DNA of 64,000 nt from CAWCHZ01 sp963795555 (lineage in GTDB: Bacteria; Actinomycetota; Thermoleophilia; Solirubrobacterales; Solirubrobacteraceae): contig CAWCHZ010000002.1 of the NCBI GenBank assembly GCA_963795555.1, positions 2,046,001 through 2,110,000 of the forward strand. The letters are read 5' to 3'. Shown here piece after piece: positions 26,155-36,520 of this stretch. Below the pieces are notes generated by a model. That model saw only the letters and a list, made by a program, of their open reading frames with translations, was not told where the DNA came from and did no database searches. Position numbers and translations under genes: made by a program. How positions within the stretch are numbered: the stretch's first letter is position 1; the number at the start of each line of letters is the position of its first letter.

Positions 26155-26214
26155 CGAGCACCCCCACAGCACGTTGTGCGCTCACCGAGCCCCGAGCGCC
26201 GCGTCGCGCGCTCA
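26142..26214. repeat. Three start-codon-containing copies at the qcrA/qcrB junction
   Basis: On the minus strand a start-like block recurs three times: ATGAGCGCGCGAC overlapping the qcrA stop, GTGAGCGCACAAC about 30 bases on, and TTGAGCGCACGAC about 30 bases further. Only the third is in the qcrB frame. The first copy forms the ATGA stop-start overlap expected of the ancestral junction, but its frame closes after 25 codons. Confidence 0.65.
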
Positions 26215-27186
26215 TGCGTCCCCCCACCACGCCGGCCCGATCGGCCCCGACAGCGGCCCGGCGGCGCGCAGGCCGCCGCCGCCGTCGATCGCCAGCGGCA
26301 GCTGGGGCAGCGGGCGTCCGGCCGGGCCGAACTCGACGCTGCCGCCGTCGAGCACGTCGAAGGTCGAGTAATGGCATGGGCAGACCAGCGCCGGCCCGCC
26401 GGGTCCGGTCGAGGGATCGAGCGGTGTCCGGAAGAGCGAGATCGCGCAGGCGGCGTGGGTGCAGATCTTCGAGTAGGCCAGCAGCCCAGCGGGCGCCCAG
26501 CCGTGGCGGTCGGCGGGCAGCCGCAGCAGCGCTGGGTCGACGCGCACGACGATGACCGGCGCACCGAGATCCTCGAGGTCGGCGCCCTGCGGGAAGGCCG
26601 TGACGAAGCCGCGCGCGCCGATCGCGCTGGCCTGCAGCGGGGTGCCCTGCTCGTCGACGAGGCGCACGCCGGCCCGCCAGGGGGTGCGCTTGAGCTTGTC
26701 GTCGATGCGTGGGCCGAGCGCGATCACGGGGATCGCGATGCTGGCCGCCAACGTCACGCCGGTGGCGCCCGCGGCTGCGCCGATCAACCGCCGGCGCGTG
26801 ATGCCCTCCGTGGCGGAGCGCATTCGCTCGGCGGTCGCCTGTGCGGCCTGACGATCGTGGGGGATCGGGCGCTCCTCGCTGCGCGTCTCCTGCGGCACGA
26901 GCCGCTTGCCGGCGAGGATCAGCGCCGCCGCCAGCAGGGCGAGCGCGACGCCGAGCGCAAGGCCCAGCAGCTGGGTCTTGGGATGGGCGACGAACAGCAC
27001 GACGAACGCCACCGCGCACGCCGCGCAGAGCGCCAGCAGCGCGGTCACCGCCAGCTCGCTGCGGCCTCCGGGCGTGTGCTCGAGCACCTGGTCGGCTTCG
27101 TCGAGCCTCCTCGCGCGCAGCCCGCCGGAGCGCCACAACACGATCGCGGCGATCGCCTCGCGCGCCACGCGGCTGATGCGCGTCAT
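26212..27186 (-). CDS. qcrA: Rieske iron-sulfur subunit of the bc complex (QcrA)
   Basis: About 324 residues from ATG 27186. Two membrane helices (LAVTALLALCAACAVAFVVLF and LALGVALALLAAALILAG, each in part) precede a third at a twin-arginine-like ITRRRLIGAAAGATGVTLA, the three-helix layout of actinobacterial QcrA. The Rieske cluster motifs are KICTHAACAISL and VCPCHYSTFDVLDG near residues 240-290. It carries electrons from menaquinol bound to QcrB to the diheme cytochrome QcrC. The start is set by the ATG copy within a duplicated junction; the other copy holds the qcrC stop. Confidence 0.94.
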   Translation of the reverse strand: MTRISRVAREAIAAIVLWRSGGLRARRLDEADQVLEHTPGGRSELAVTALLALCAACAVAFVVLFVAHPKTQLLGLALGVALALLAAALILAGKRLVPQETRSEERPIPHDRQAAQATAERMRSATEGITRRRLIGAAAGATGVTLAASIAIPVIALGPRIDDKLKRTPWRAGVRLVDEQGTPLQASAIGARGFVTAFPQGADLEDLGAPVIVVRVDPALLRLPADRHGWAPAGLLAYSKICTHAACAISLFRTPLDPSTGPGGPALVCPCHYSTFDVLDGGSVEFGPAGRPLPQLPLAIDGGGGLRAAGPLSGPIGPAWWGDA

Positions 27187-27250
27187 GGTCGGCTCCGTTC
27201 GCTGCGCTCGCGGCCGCTGCGCGTCACGGTCGGCTCCGTTCGCTGCGCTC
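27177..27250. repeat. 33-bp direct repeat, period 41 bp, spanning the qcrC/qcrA junction
   Basis: Copies at 27177-27209 and 27218-27250 differ at one base. On the minus strand the first-transcribed copy carries the qcrC stop as GTGACGCGCA and the second carries the qcrA start as ATGACGCGCA. The single difference is the start-codon base. This is what a duplication of an overlapping ATGA junction followed by loss of the redundant start would leave. Confidence 0.9.
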
Positions 27251-28039
27251 ACCGATCAGGCGGGCGACCACGAGCAGAGCGGCGATCGCGATCAGCCAGG
27301 CGACCATGCCCTCGGGAATCGGCCCAATCCGTCCGATGCCCCAGCCGCCGTTGTCGGCCGGATGCTGGGTGCTCTGTACGTAGCGGGCGATCGCGTCGAT
27401 GTCGGAGCCCGAGATCTCGCTCGCCCCGAAGCTCGGCATCACATAGGGCCCGATGCGAATCGCCTCGGCGATCTCGGTCGGCGTCGCACGTTGCAGCGAC
27501 GGCGCGATCGCGCCGGTCACGATCCCGCCCTGGGCCTGGATCGTGTGACAGCCGGCGCAGTTGAGCGCAAACAGATCCTGGCCCCGGGCGAGCGATCCCG
27601 CTGACGGCACGACCTGCGGGACCGGCGGACCGCCGAAGGAGCCGACGTAGGCGGTGAGCGCCGCGATATCGCTGGCGGGGAAGGCCGGCCGAGTGCGCAG
27701 CGGCTGGGCGTGCGGCGCTGGCAGCGGCATGCGCCCGGTGCGCAGGTAGAAGTCGGCGGCGAGCGCTCCGACCCCGCGCAGGTTGGGCCCGCGGCCGGGG
27801 ATGCCGCGCGCGTCCATGCCATGGCAGGATGAGCAGGAGGCCAGAAAGAGCGCGCGTCCGCGCGCGATCATGGTGGCGGCGTCGCCGCCGACGGCGTTGG
27901 GGCTCGCGCTCGCCGCGCCGCCGCCACGCGCGCTCGCCGCCGTCGCGCTGCTCGACTGCGTCGTGCCGACACCGGCGAGCGCCAGCAGGACGAGCGCACC
28001 GGCAGCGAGCGCCGCGGCCACTCCGAGCACCCGCCTCAT
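27224..28039 (-). CDS. qcrC: Diheme cytochrome c subunit (QcrC)
   Basis: 271 residues. N-terminal signal/anchor VLGVAAALAAGALVLLALAG, two c-type heme sites CSSCH (about residue 75) and CAGCH (about 160), methionine ligands probably in MPLPAP and VMPSFG, and a C-terminal membrane helix GMVAWLIAIAALLVVARLIG. This is the standard actinobacterial QcrC, which hands electrons from QcrA to the terminal oxidase outside the membrane. First gene of qcrC-A-B-GH15. Confidence 0.95.
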   Translation of the reverse strand: MRRVLGVAAALAAGALVLLALAGVGTTQSSSATAASARGGGAASASPNAVGGDAATMIARGRALFLASCSSCHGMDARGIPGRGPNLRGVGALAADFYLRTGRMPLPAPHAQPLRTRPAFPASDIAALTAYVGSFGGPPVPQVVPSAGSLARGQDLFALNCAGCHTIQAQGGIVTGAIAPSLQRATPTEIAEAIRIGPYVMPSFGASEISGSDIDAIARYVQSTQHPADNGGWGIGRIGPIPEGMVAWLIAIAALLVVARLIGERSERSRP

Positions 28040-28415
28040 CGCCGCCGTTGCTCCGACCGGTGGGCGGCGGCGCGACCGTCCCTATCTGCCTCGGCGGACA
28101 TCGTCAGAGCTAGAGCAGCGGTTGACCGGCAAGTGCGAAGCGCCGGGGCTGCGATCACGCGGCGCGCCGATGGCCGGCCAGCCGCCACTGCTCGTGCAGT
28201 ACCCCCAGCCCGCCGCTGGCAAACCGGCGGGCGCCGTCAGCCGGCGAGGCGGGACGGCGGGCCGTCAGAGCGCGGACAGCGGCCCGCGCCGCCGCGCGGC
28301 GCGGCGGTTTGGTCGGCCCGTGGTCGGGTAGGCAGCGGCCACGCGCTCCGGTCCGGACCGTGCCCGCGACCGGTCCGGCGCCGCACCCAGCAAATCGCGT
28401 CCGCGGGAGTCAGAG
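28040..28415. other. Divergent intergenic region between the qcr and oxidase operons
   Basis: 376 GC-rich bases between the qcrC ATG (minus) and the TPP-enzyme ATG (plus), so both operon promoters should be here. I see a 7-bp-stem hairpin (gcgccgc/gcggcgc) near 28290-28306 and a GGGAG ribosome-binding-like stretch about 10 bases before ATG 28416, but no reading frame with coding character. Confidence 0.35.
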
Positions 28416-30219
28416 ATGAGCGCCACCGTCGCCGACCACATGCTCGAGCGTCTCAGCCAGTGGGGCGTGCGCCGGATCTATGGCTTCCCGGGCGACGGCA
28501 TCAACGGCTTCCTGGGCGCGTTCGAGCGTGCCGGCGATCGGCTCGAGTTCATCCAGGTGCGCCACGAGGAGATGGCGGCGTTCATGGCCTGCGCGCATGC
28601 CAAGTTCACCGGCGAGGTGGGCGTCTGCATGGCCACGTCGGGGCCCGGGCGCGATTCACCTGCTCAACGGCCTCTACGACGCGAAGCTCGACCATCAGCC
28701 GGTGGTCGCGATCGTCGGCCAGCAGGCGCGCGCGGCGCTCGGCGGCAGCTACCAGCAGGAGGTCGACCTGCACGACGCTGTTCAAGGACGTCGCGCACGA
28801 GTACGTGCAGATCGCGATGCGTGCCGGCGCAGGTCGCGCCATCTGATCGACCGCGCCTTGCGCATCGCGCTCGCCGAGCGCACGGTGACGTGCGTGATCG
28901 TGCCCAACGACCTCGCAGGAGGTGGAGGCGGTCGAGACGCCGCCGCGCAAGCACGGCACGATCCACTCGGGCATCGGCTACGCGCGCCCGCGCGATCGTC
29001 CCGCACGAGGCGGATCTGCGCGCGCGCGGCCGACGTGCTCAACGCCGGGCGAGAGGTGGCGATGCTGGTCGGCGCAGGGCGCGCTGCAGCGCGACCGACG
29101 AGGTGATCGAGGTGGCCGAGCTGCTGGGCGCGGGCGTCGCGAAGGCGCTGCTCGGCAAGGCCGCGGTGCCCGACGACCTGCCGTTCGTCACCGGGGCGAT
29201 CGGCCTGCTCGGCACCAAGCCCGAGCTAGGAGATGATGAGCGAGCTGCGACACGCTGCTGATGGTCGGCTCGAGCTTTCCCTACTCCGAGTTCCTGCCCG
29301 AGGAGGGACAGGCGCGCGGCGTGCAGATCGACATCGACGGGCGCATGCTCGGGCTGCGCTATCCGATGGAGGTCAACCTGGTCGGCGACAGCGACGGAGA
29401 CGCTGCGCGCGCTGATCCCGCTGCTCGAGCGCAAGGCGGACCGCGCCTGGCGCGAGAAGATCGAGCAGGAGGTCGGCCGCTGGTGGGAGGTGCTCGAGCG
29501 AGCGCGCGCGCCAGACGCGGCCGAGCCGATCAACCCGCAGCTGGTCTTCTGGGAGCTTTCGCAAGCGTCTGCCCGACGATTGCATCCTCAGCGTCGGACT
29601 CCGGCTCGGCCGCGAACTGGTACGCGCGCGATCTGCAGCTGCGCCGCGGGATGATGGCCTCGCTGTCGGGCACGCTGGCGACGATGGGCCCGGCGTGCCC
29701 TACGCGATCGCCGCCAAGTTCGCGCATCCCGACCGGCCCGCGATCGCGCTCGTCGGCGACGGCGCGATGCAGATGAACGGCATCAACGAGCTGATCACCA
29801 TCCACAAGTACTGGCGTCGGTGGCGCGACCCGCGGCTGATCGTGCTGGTGCTCAACAACCGCGACCTAAACCAGGTCACATGGGAGCAGCGCGCGATGGA
29901 CGGCGACCCGCGTTACAACGCATCCCAGGACGTCCCCGACTTCCCCTACGCGCGCTATGCCGAGCTGCTCGACCTGGTCGGGGTGCGCGCGGCCGAGCCG
30001 GGCGAGGTCGGGCCCTGCTGGGAGGCGGCGCTGGCCGCCGATCGGCCGGCCGTCTTCGAGGCGGTGACCGACCCCGAGGTGCCGCCGCTGCCGCCGCACA
30101 TCACGCTGGAGGAGGCGCGCGCGTTCAGCTCGGCGATCCTGGCCGGTGATCCCCATCGCGGGCGCTTCATTCGCCAGACGCTGCGCGACAAGTTCGAGGA
30201 CTTCGTGGCACGCCGATGA
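28416..30219 (+). pseudogene. Frameshifted thiamine-pyrophosphate enzyme (pyruvate-oxidase/acetolactate-synthase-like)
   Basis: Joining frames gives about 590 residues of a TPP enzyme. The N-terminus has DHMLERLSQWGVRRIYGFPG and RHEEMAAFMACAHAKFTG; the TPP motif GDGAMQMNGINELITIHKYW lies in the intact 3' part. Between 28649 and 29692 the frame is broken at least 15 times: some 14 single-base insertions (near 28649, 28771, 28822, 28835, 28914, 28994, 29025, 29079, 29090, 29226, 29244, 29392, 29562, 29596) and one deletion near 29692. The amino-acid sequence is otherwise well preserved, odd for a decayed gene and more like local sequence error. It starts the operon; the next gene overlaps its stop by ATGA. 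Confidence 0.8.
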
Positions 30220-31382
30220 GCGCGCTCGCGAGCGCCGGCGCCAACCCAGACGCCGCCGCGGCGCCCGCGCGGGCAGCGGGCCGGGCGGAGGTCGCTCCGC
30301 CGATCGAGCGCGTCGAGGTCCGCGCCTACACCATCCCGACCGACGCTCCCGAGGCCGACGGAACGCTGAGCTGGGACGCGACGACGATCGTCGTCGTGCA
30401 GGCGCATGCGGGCGGTTGCATCGGCCTCGGCTACACCTATGCCGATCGCTCGACCGCCGAGCTGGTGCACTCCAAGCTGGCGGGGGTCGTGACCGGCATG
30501 AGCGCCGGCTCGCCGCCGGCGGCGTGGCGTGCGATGGTGGGGGCGATCCGCAATCTCGGTCGGCCCGGGATCGCGTCGATGGCGATCGCGGCGATCGACA
30601 TCGCGCTCTGGGACCTCGCCGCGCGGCTGCGCGGGCTGGCGCTGTCGGAGCTGCTTGGTCGCGTCCGCGGGGAGGTCCCGCTCTACGGGTCGGGTGGCTT
30701 CACCTCCTATTCGGTCGAGACTCTCCAGCGTCAGCTCGCGGGCTGGGTCGAGCAGGGCATCCCACGCGTGAAGATGAAGGTCGGCAGCGACCCGGGCGCG
30801 GACCCGCGGCGCGTCGCGGCGGCCCGGGCGGCGATCGGCGCCCAGGCTGAGCTGTTCGTGGACGCCAACGGCGCCTACACGGTCGTCCAGGCGATCGAGC
30901 TCGCACGGCGCTTCCGCGAGCAGGCGACGATCAGCTGGTTCGAGGAGCCCGTCTCCTCCGATGATCTCGTCGGCCTGCGCCAGGTCCGCGCCGGGATGCC
31001 CGTCGGGGTCGCGGTTGCGGCGGGCGAGTACGGCTTCGATCTCGTCGCCTTCGCGCGCCTGCTCGATGCCGAGGCGGTCGACGTGCTGCAGGCCGACGTG
31101 ACCCGCTGCGCCGGGATCACCGAGCTGCTGCGCGTCGACGCGCTCTGCCGGGCACGCAACCGGCCGCTGTCGGCGCACTGCGCGCCCCAGGTCCATGCGC
31201 ATGCCTGCGTCGCGCTGGACCGACTCGTTCACCTCGAGTACTTCCACGATCACGTGCGGATCGAGCGGATGCTGTTCGACGGCGTGCTCGAGCCGCGGGA
31301 CGGGGCGCTGCACCCGGATCCAGCGCGACCGGGCATGGGGCTGGAGCTGCGCGAGGCCGACGCCGAGCGGTGGGCGGCATGA
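30216..31382 (+). CDS. Enolase-superfamily dehydratase/racemase (mandelate racemase-like)
   Basis: 388 residues. The barrel has the paired lysines of RVKMKVG (about 184-190), metal ligands in LFVDANGAY (Asp216), WFEEPVSSDD (Glu243) and AAGEYGFD (Glu271), then LQADVTRCAGITE and a histidine in LSAHCAPQVHAH (His321). That Lys-x-Lys/His set is typical of the mandelate racemase/sugar-acid dehydratase subgroup, acting by proton abstraction alpha to a carboxylate. A sugar acid is a plausible substrate given the gluconate-dehydrogenase-like genes downstream (inference). The first 28 residues are an Ala-rich extension. ATGA overlaps on both sides. Confidence 0.88.
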   Translation: MSALASAGANPDAAAAPARAAGRAEVAPPIERVEVRAYTIPTDAPEADGTLSWDATTIVVVQAHAGGCIGLGYTYADRSTAELVHSKLAGVVTGMSAGSPPAAWRAMVGAIRNLGRPGIASMAIAAIDIALWDLAARLRGLALSELLGRVRGEVPLYGSGGFTSYSVETLQRQLAGWVEQGIPRVKMKVGSDPGADPRRVAAARAAIGAQAELFVDANGAYTVVQAIELARRFREQATISWFEEPVSSDDLVGLRQVRAGMPVGVAVAAGEYGFDLVAFARLLDAEAVDVLQADVTRCAGITELLRVDALCRARNRPLSAHCAPQVHAHACVALDRLVHLEYFHDHVRIERMLFDGVLEPRDGALHPDPARPGMGLELREADAERWAA

Positions 31383-31867
31383 GGCGCCCGCCCCGCTCGC
31401 CGGTCGCACGCGCGCTGGCCCTCACCACACGCCCGCGCCGCTCGCCGGTCGCCCGCGCGCTGGCGAACCTGCGCAGCGGGCGGATCCAGCGCACGTGCGC
31501 GATCGCGACGGCGGCGAGCGCGCTTCCGCTGGGGATCGAGATCTACTTCGAGCACCTGCGTGGCTCCTTCGGCGATCGCTGGATGTGGACGCCGGTGGTG
31601 CTCTCACCCGCGGTCACCGTCGCCGGAGTGGCCGGCGTCTTCTCCGAGCGCGTCGCGCGCACCTGGCTGCCGGCGCTGTCGGCGCTCTACTGCCTCGACG
31701 GCCTGATCGGCGTCTACACCCACGTGCAGGGCGTCCGACGACGGCCCGGCGGGCTGCGCGAGCCGCTCTACAACGTCGTCATGGGCCCGCCACTGCTCGC
31801 GCCGGGCTCGCTGGCGCTGGTCGGTGGCCTGGGGATCGTGGCGGCGCTCGCGCGCCGGGAGCGCTGA
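31379..31867 (+). CDS. Small integral membrane protein, four predicted helices
   Basis: 162 residues from ATG 31379 overlapping the enolase-superfamily stop. The N-terminus contains a 15-residue in-frame tandem duplication (two copies of RRSPVARALA or PRSPVARALA), encoded by the 45-bp repeat. Then come hydrophobic segments around TCAIATAASALPLGIEIYF, VVLSPAVTVAGVAGVF, WLPALSALYCLDGLIGVYTH and a last one at LLAPGSLALVGGLGIVAALA. No family recognised. Its place between the enolase-like gene and the gluconate-dehydrogenase-like pair suggests a membrane partner of that module. Confidence 0.65.
   Translation: MRRPPRSPVARALALTTRPRRSPVARALANLRSGRIQRTCAIATAASALPLGIEIYFEHLRGSFGDRWMWTPVVLSPAVTVAGVAGVFSERVARTWLPALSALYCLDGLIGVYTHVQGVRRRPGGLREPLYNVVMGPPLLAPGSLALVGGLGIVAALARRER
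31385..31464. repeat. 35-bp repeat, period 45 bp, at the start of the membrane-protein gene
   Basis: Copies at 31385-31419 and 31430-31464 differ at two bases. The period is a multiple of three, so the duplication adds 15 residues in frame right after the ATGA junction. Confidence 0.85.
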
Positions 31868-32576
31868 TGGCTGCGCCCGCGCGCCGCGCCGGCGGGATCA
31901 CGCCGCAGGACCGGGGCCGCTATCCGGGCTATGACGTGCTCGCGCAGGCGTCACACTGGGACGAGCGCACGCGTGCGGTCGTGCTCGCTCGCGTGAGCAA
32001 GCCACCGCCGATCCGCTTCTTCTCCCCCGCCGAGGCGCTCACGCTGGACGCCTTCTGCGACGTCGCGACCGGCCAGGACGGCGAGCCGCGGATCCCTGTG
32101 CTGGCGTTCGTCGACGCAAAGCTCTACGAGGGACGCCTCGATGGCTTCCAGTTCGCCGACATGCCGGACGATCGCGACACCTGGCGACTGGTTGCGCGGG
32201 CGCTCGACGAGGCGGCGCGCGAGCGTCGCGAGGAGTCCTTCGCCGCGACCGGCCGCGCCGTTCAGAAGGCGATCGTCGGGGCCTTCGCCGCCGGCGAGCT
32301 GCGCGGCGGCGTCTGGGACGAGCTGCCGATCCAGCGGGCCTGGTCCGTCGTCATGCGCGCCGTGCTGGCCGCCTTCTACTCGCATCCCTGGGCCTGGAAC
32401 GAGATCGGCTTCGGCGGTCCGGCCTATCCGCGCGGCTACGCGACGTTCGCCACTGCGGGCTCGCACGAGTGGTGGGAGGCTCCCGCCGAGAACGAGGCCG
32501 CCACGGGCACCGATGCGCCCACCGACGGTGGCGCTGCCGGCGCCACGGGCGCCGATCGCGACCGGATGCCGGGGCG

Positions 32577-32580
<4 letters not shown>
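31867..32580 (+). CDS. Gluconate 2-dehydrogenase subunit 3-like protein
   Basis: 237 residues from an ATG that shares one base with the previous stop (TGATG). The core IRFFSPAEALTLDAFCDVAT, LAFVDAKLYEGRLDGFQF and the helical PWAWNEIGFGGPAYPRGY match the PF13618 small-subunit family that pairs with GMC flavoprotein dehydrogenases. The usual Tat signal peptide of that subunit is absent, so it may stay in the cytoplasm. The C-terminus is a low-complexity Thr/Gly/Ala tail. It immediately precedes the GMC gene, its expected partner. Confidence 0.75.
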
Positions 32581-34295
<1,715 letters not shown>

Positions 34296-34919
34296 ATGCC
34301 CAACACCAGGGACGCCTACGATCACGTCGCGGGGATCTACTTCCCGATCGCGATCGGGGTGTTCGCGCTGATCGCCGTCGTGCTGGTGGCGCTGCTCGTG
34401 CGCGGCGCCCGGCGCCATCAGGCGGGCGCGCGCAGCGAGGCGACGGGCGTCGAGTCGGCCTATGCCGTAGGGCTGGCCTGCGTCGTCGCCTTCCTCGTCT
34501 GGACGACGTTTCGAGCTGAGACGCCGATCGATCATCCGGTTGCCCACCCGGGCCTGCGCATAACCGTGATCGCCGCGCAGTGGAGCTGGCTGTTCCAGTA
34601 CCCAAACGGCACGACGGTCAGCGCGGTTGCGACATGGTCGCCGCCGGTGGCGCTCGTGCCAACGGGCGTCGAGGTCGAGTTCGACGGGCGTTCGCAGGAC
34701 GTGATCCACGGCTTCTGGGTGCCCATGCTGCGCTTCCAGCGTCAGCTGCTGCCGGGCAGCACGACGCGCTTCGACCTGCTCTTCACGCGGCCCGGCTACT
34801 ACAGCGGCGAGTGCTCTGTCTTCTGCGGGCTGGAGCACAGTCAGATGCACTTCGCGTTGCGCGCGGTCTCGCAGCGCGCGTTCGCGCGCTGGTTGGCGCA
34901 GCAGGGGGCGACGCGGTGA
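34296..34919 (+). CDS. coxB: Cytochrome c oxidase subunit II
   Basis: 207 residues from ATG 34296. Two membrane helices (FPIAIGVFALIAVVLVALLV and YAVGLACVVAFLVWTTF), then the cupredoxin domain: aromatic electron-entry patch AAQWSWLFQYPNG, first CuA histidine in VIHGFWVPMLRFQRQ and the CuA loop GECSVFCGLEHSQMHF with two Cys, His and Met. CuA is therefore intact and the partner donor should be cytochrome c. No signal peptide is obvious and no fused heme c domain is present. Coupled to subunit I by a GTGA overlap. Confidence 0.93.
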   Translation: MPNTRDAYDHVAGIYFPIAIGVFALIAVVLVALLVRGARRHQAGARSEATGVESAYAVGLACVVAFLVWTTFRAETPIDHPVAHPGLRITVIAAQWSWLFQYPNGTTVSAVATWSPPVALVPTGVEVEFDGRSQDVIHGFWVPMLRFQRQLLPGSTTRFDLLFTRPGYYSGECSVFCGLEHSQMHFALRAVSQRAFARWLAQQGATR

Positions 34920-36520
34920 GCACGCTGCCCGCCGCTCCGCCGGCGACCCCGCTGCGCGTGCTCGCCGCCACCGACCACAAGCGTGTTGCGCTGACGACAT
35001 GCGTGCTCAGCGTCGGCTTCTTCATCGCCGGCGGCGTGCTGGCGCTGCTGATGCGCGCGCAGCTCGCGGCCGATGGGGGCGTGGTCTCGCAGGACACCTA
35101 CAACCAGCTCTTCACCATGCACGGCTCGACGATGATCTACCTCTTCGTCGTGCCGATCGCGCTCGCCGCGGGGCTGTATTTGGTGCCGCTGCAGGTGGGT
35201 GCCGCTGAGGTGGCCGGCCCCCGCACGGCGCTGGCGGGGCTCTGGCTGTTCGCCAGCGGTGGCGTGATCATGTGGTCGGGCTTTCTCACCACCGACGGCG
35301 CCGCAAAGGCATCGTGGTGGGGCTTGGATCCGCTGTCGAACTCGGTTCACTCCCCCGGGCCCGGCATGGACCTGTGGATCTTCGGCGTGATGCTGGCGAC
35401 GCTCGGCCAGCTGCTGTGGGCGGGCTGCATCCTCGCCACCGCCCTGCACCACCGTGCTCCGGGGATGACGTTGCTGCGCATGCCGGTCTTCACCTGGAGC
35501 ATGGTCGCGACCTGCCTGATGGTCCTGTTCTCGTTCCCCGCGCTGATCATCGCGCTGGGGCTGCTGTGGGCCGATCGCCACATCGGTGGCGTGCTGGTCG
35601 GCACCCGCGGCGCGGTCGACTACCAGAACCTGTTCTGGTTCTACGGTCACCCGGTCGTCTACGTGATGTTCTTTCCCTTCGTCGGGATGGTGGGGGAGAT
35701 CCTGGCGACGTTCTCCGGGCGCCGCTTCTTCGGCTACCCCGCGTTCGTGCTGGCGCTGCTCGGCTTCGCCGGCCTGTCGATGTCCGTTTGGGCTCACCAC
35801 ATGTTCACGATGGGGCAGTCGACCAACAAGTACTTCTCGCTGACGTCGACCGCGCTCGTCGTTCCCGCCGGCATCGAGTACTTCGACTTCCTCGGCACCC
35901 TCTGGCGCGGCCGGCTGCGCTTCACGACGGCGTTCCTGTTTGCGCTGGCCTTCGTCATGCAGTTCCTGATCGGCGGTCTGACGGGCGTGATCGTGGCCTC
36001 GCCGCCGCTCGACTACAACCTCAACATGTCCTACTTCGTCGTCGCTCACTTCCACTACACGATCTTCGCCGGGAGCGCGTTCGCGCTGTTCGGTGGGATC
36101 TACTACTGGTTCCCCAAGGTGACGGGCGTGACGCTGCGCGAGAGGCTGGGCAAGGCGCAGCTCGTGCTGATGGTGATCGGCACCAACATGACCTTCTTTC
36201 CGATGTTCATCGTCGGCGCCGACGGCATGGTTAGACGGATCGCGCGCTATCCGCACAGCAGCGGCTGGCAGGGCCTCAACCAGCTCGAGACCGCCGGCTC
36301 CGGCATCATCGCGCTGTCGGTCGCGCTGTTCCTCTACAACGTCGCGATCTCGCTGCGCCGGCGACGTCACGCCGGCGCCGATCCCTGGGGCGGGCAGACG
36401 CTCGAGTGGGCGACCAGCTCGCCGCCGCCGCGCCATAACTTCGCCGCGCTGCCGCCGATCCGTTCCTACGCTCCGCTGCTCGATCAGCGCGAGCTCGCCC
36501 AGCGCGAGGTGGTGGCGTGA
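34916..36520 (+). CDS. coxA: Heme-copper oxidase subunit I with altered proton-channel residues
   Basis: 534 residues from GTG 34916, twelve or so helices. All cofactor ligands are visible: His69 (FTMHG), His245 and Tyr249 (YGHPVVYVM, the cross-linked His-Tyr pair), His294/His295 (WAHHMFTMG), His378 and His380 (FVVAHFHY). In canonical A1 oxidases the sequence is HPEVY; here Glu is replaced by Val247 and no Tyr-Ser pair follows as in A2 enzymes. The K-channel lysine of PTGIKVF is Glu321 (VPAGIEYF). The D-channel region GNYxVPLxIGAPDMAFPR reads GLYLVPLQVGAAEVAGPR. It should reduce oxygen, but pumping is doubtful. No subunit III gene is adjacent. Confidence 0.93.
   Translation: MSTLPAAPPATPLRVLAATDHKRVALTTCVLSVGFFIAGGVLALLMRAQLAADGGVVSQDTYNQLFTMHGSTMIYLFVVPIALAAGLYLVPLQVGAAEVAGPRTALAGLWLFASGGVIMWSGFLTTDGAAKASWWGLDPLSNSVHSPGPGMDLWIFGVMLATLGQLLWAGCILATALHHRAPGMTLLRMPVFTWSMVATCLMVLFSFPALIIALGLLWADRHIGGVLVGTRGAVDYQNLFWFYGHPVVYVMFFPFVGMVGEILATFSGRRFFGYPAFVLALLGFAGLSMSVWAHHMFTMGQSTNKYFSLTSTALVVPAGIEYFDFLGTLWRGRLRFTTAFLFALAFVMQFLIGGLTGVIVASPPLDYNLNMSYFVVAHFHYTIFAGSAFALFGGIYYWFPKVTGVTLRERLGKAQLVLMVIGTNMTFFPMFIVGADGMVRRIARYPHSSGWQGLNQLETAGSGIIALSVALFLYNVAISLRRRRHAGADPWGGQTLEWATSSPPPRHNFAALPPIRSYAPLLDQRELAQREVVA

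Noticed and set aside
24733..27564. A 943-codon plus-strand open frame opposite qcrB/qcrA/qcrC
   Set aside because: It is antisense to three respiratory genes with clear cofactor motifs; its sequence is Arg/Gln/Glu-rich without domain character, as expected for the reverse complement of GC-rich coding DNA.
28649..29692. Programmed frameshifting as an explanation of the broken TPP gene
   Set aside because: About fifteen shifts at unrelated sequences without slippery sites cannot be programmed; decay or sequence error is more likely.
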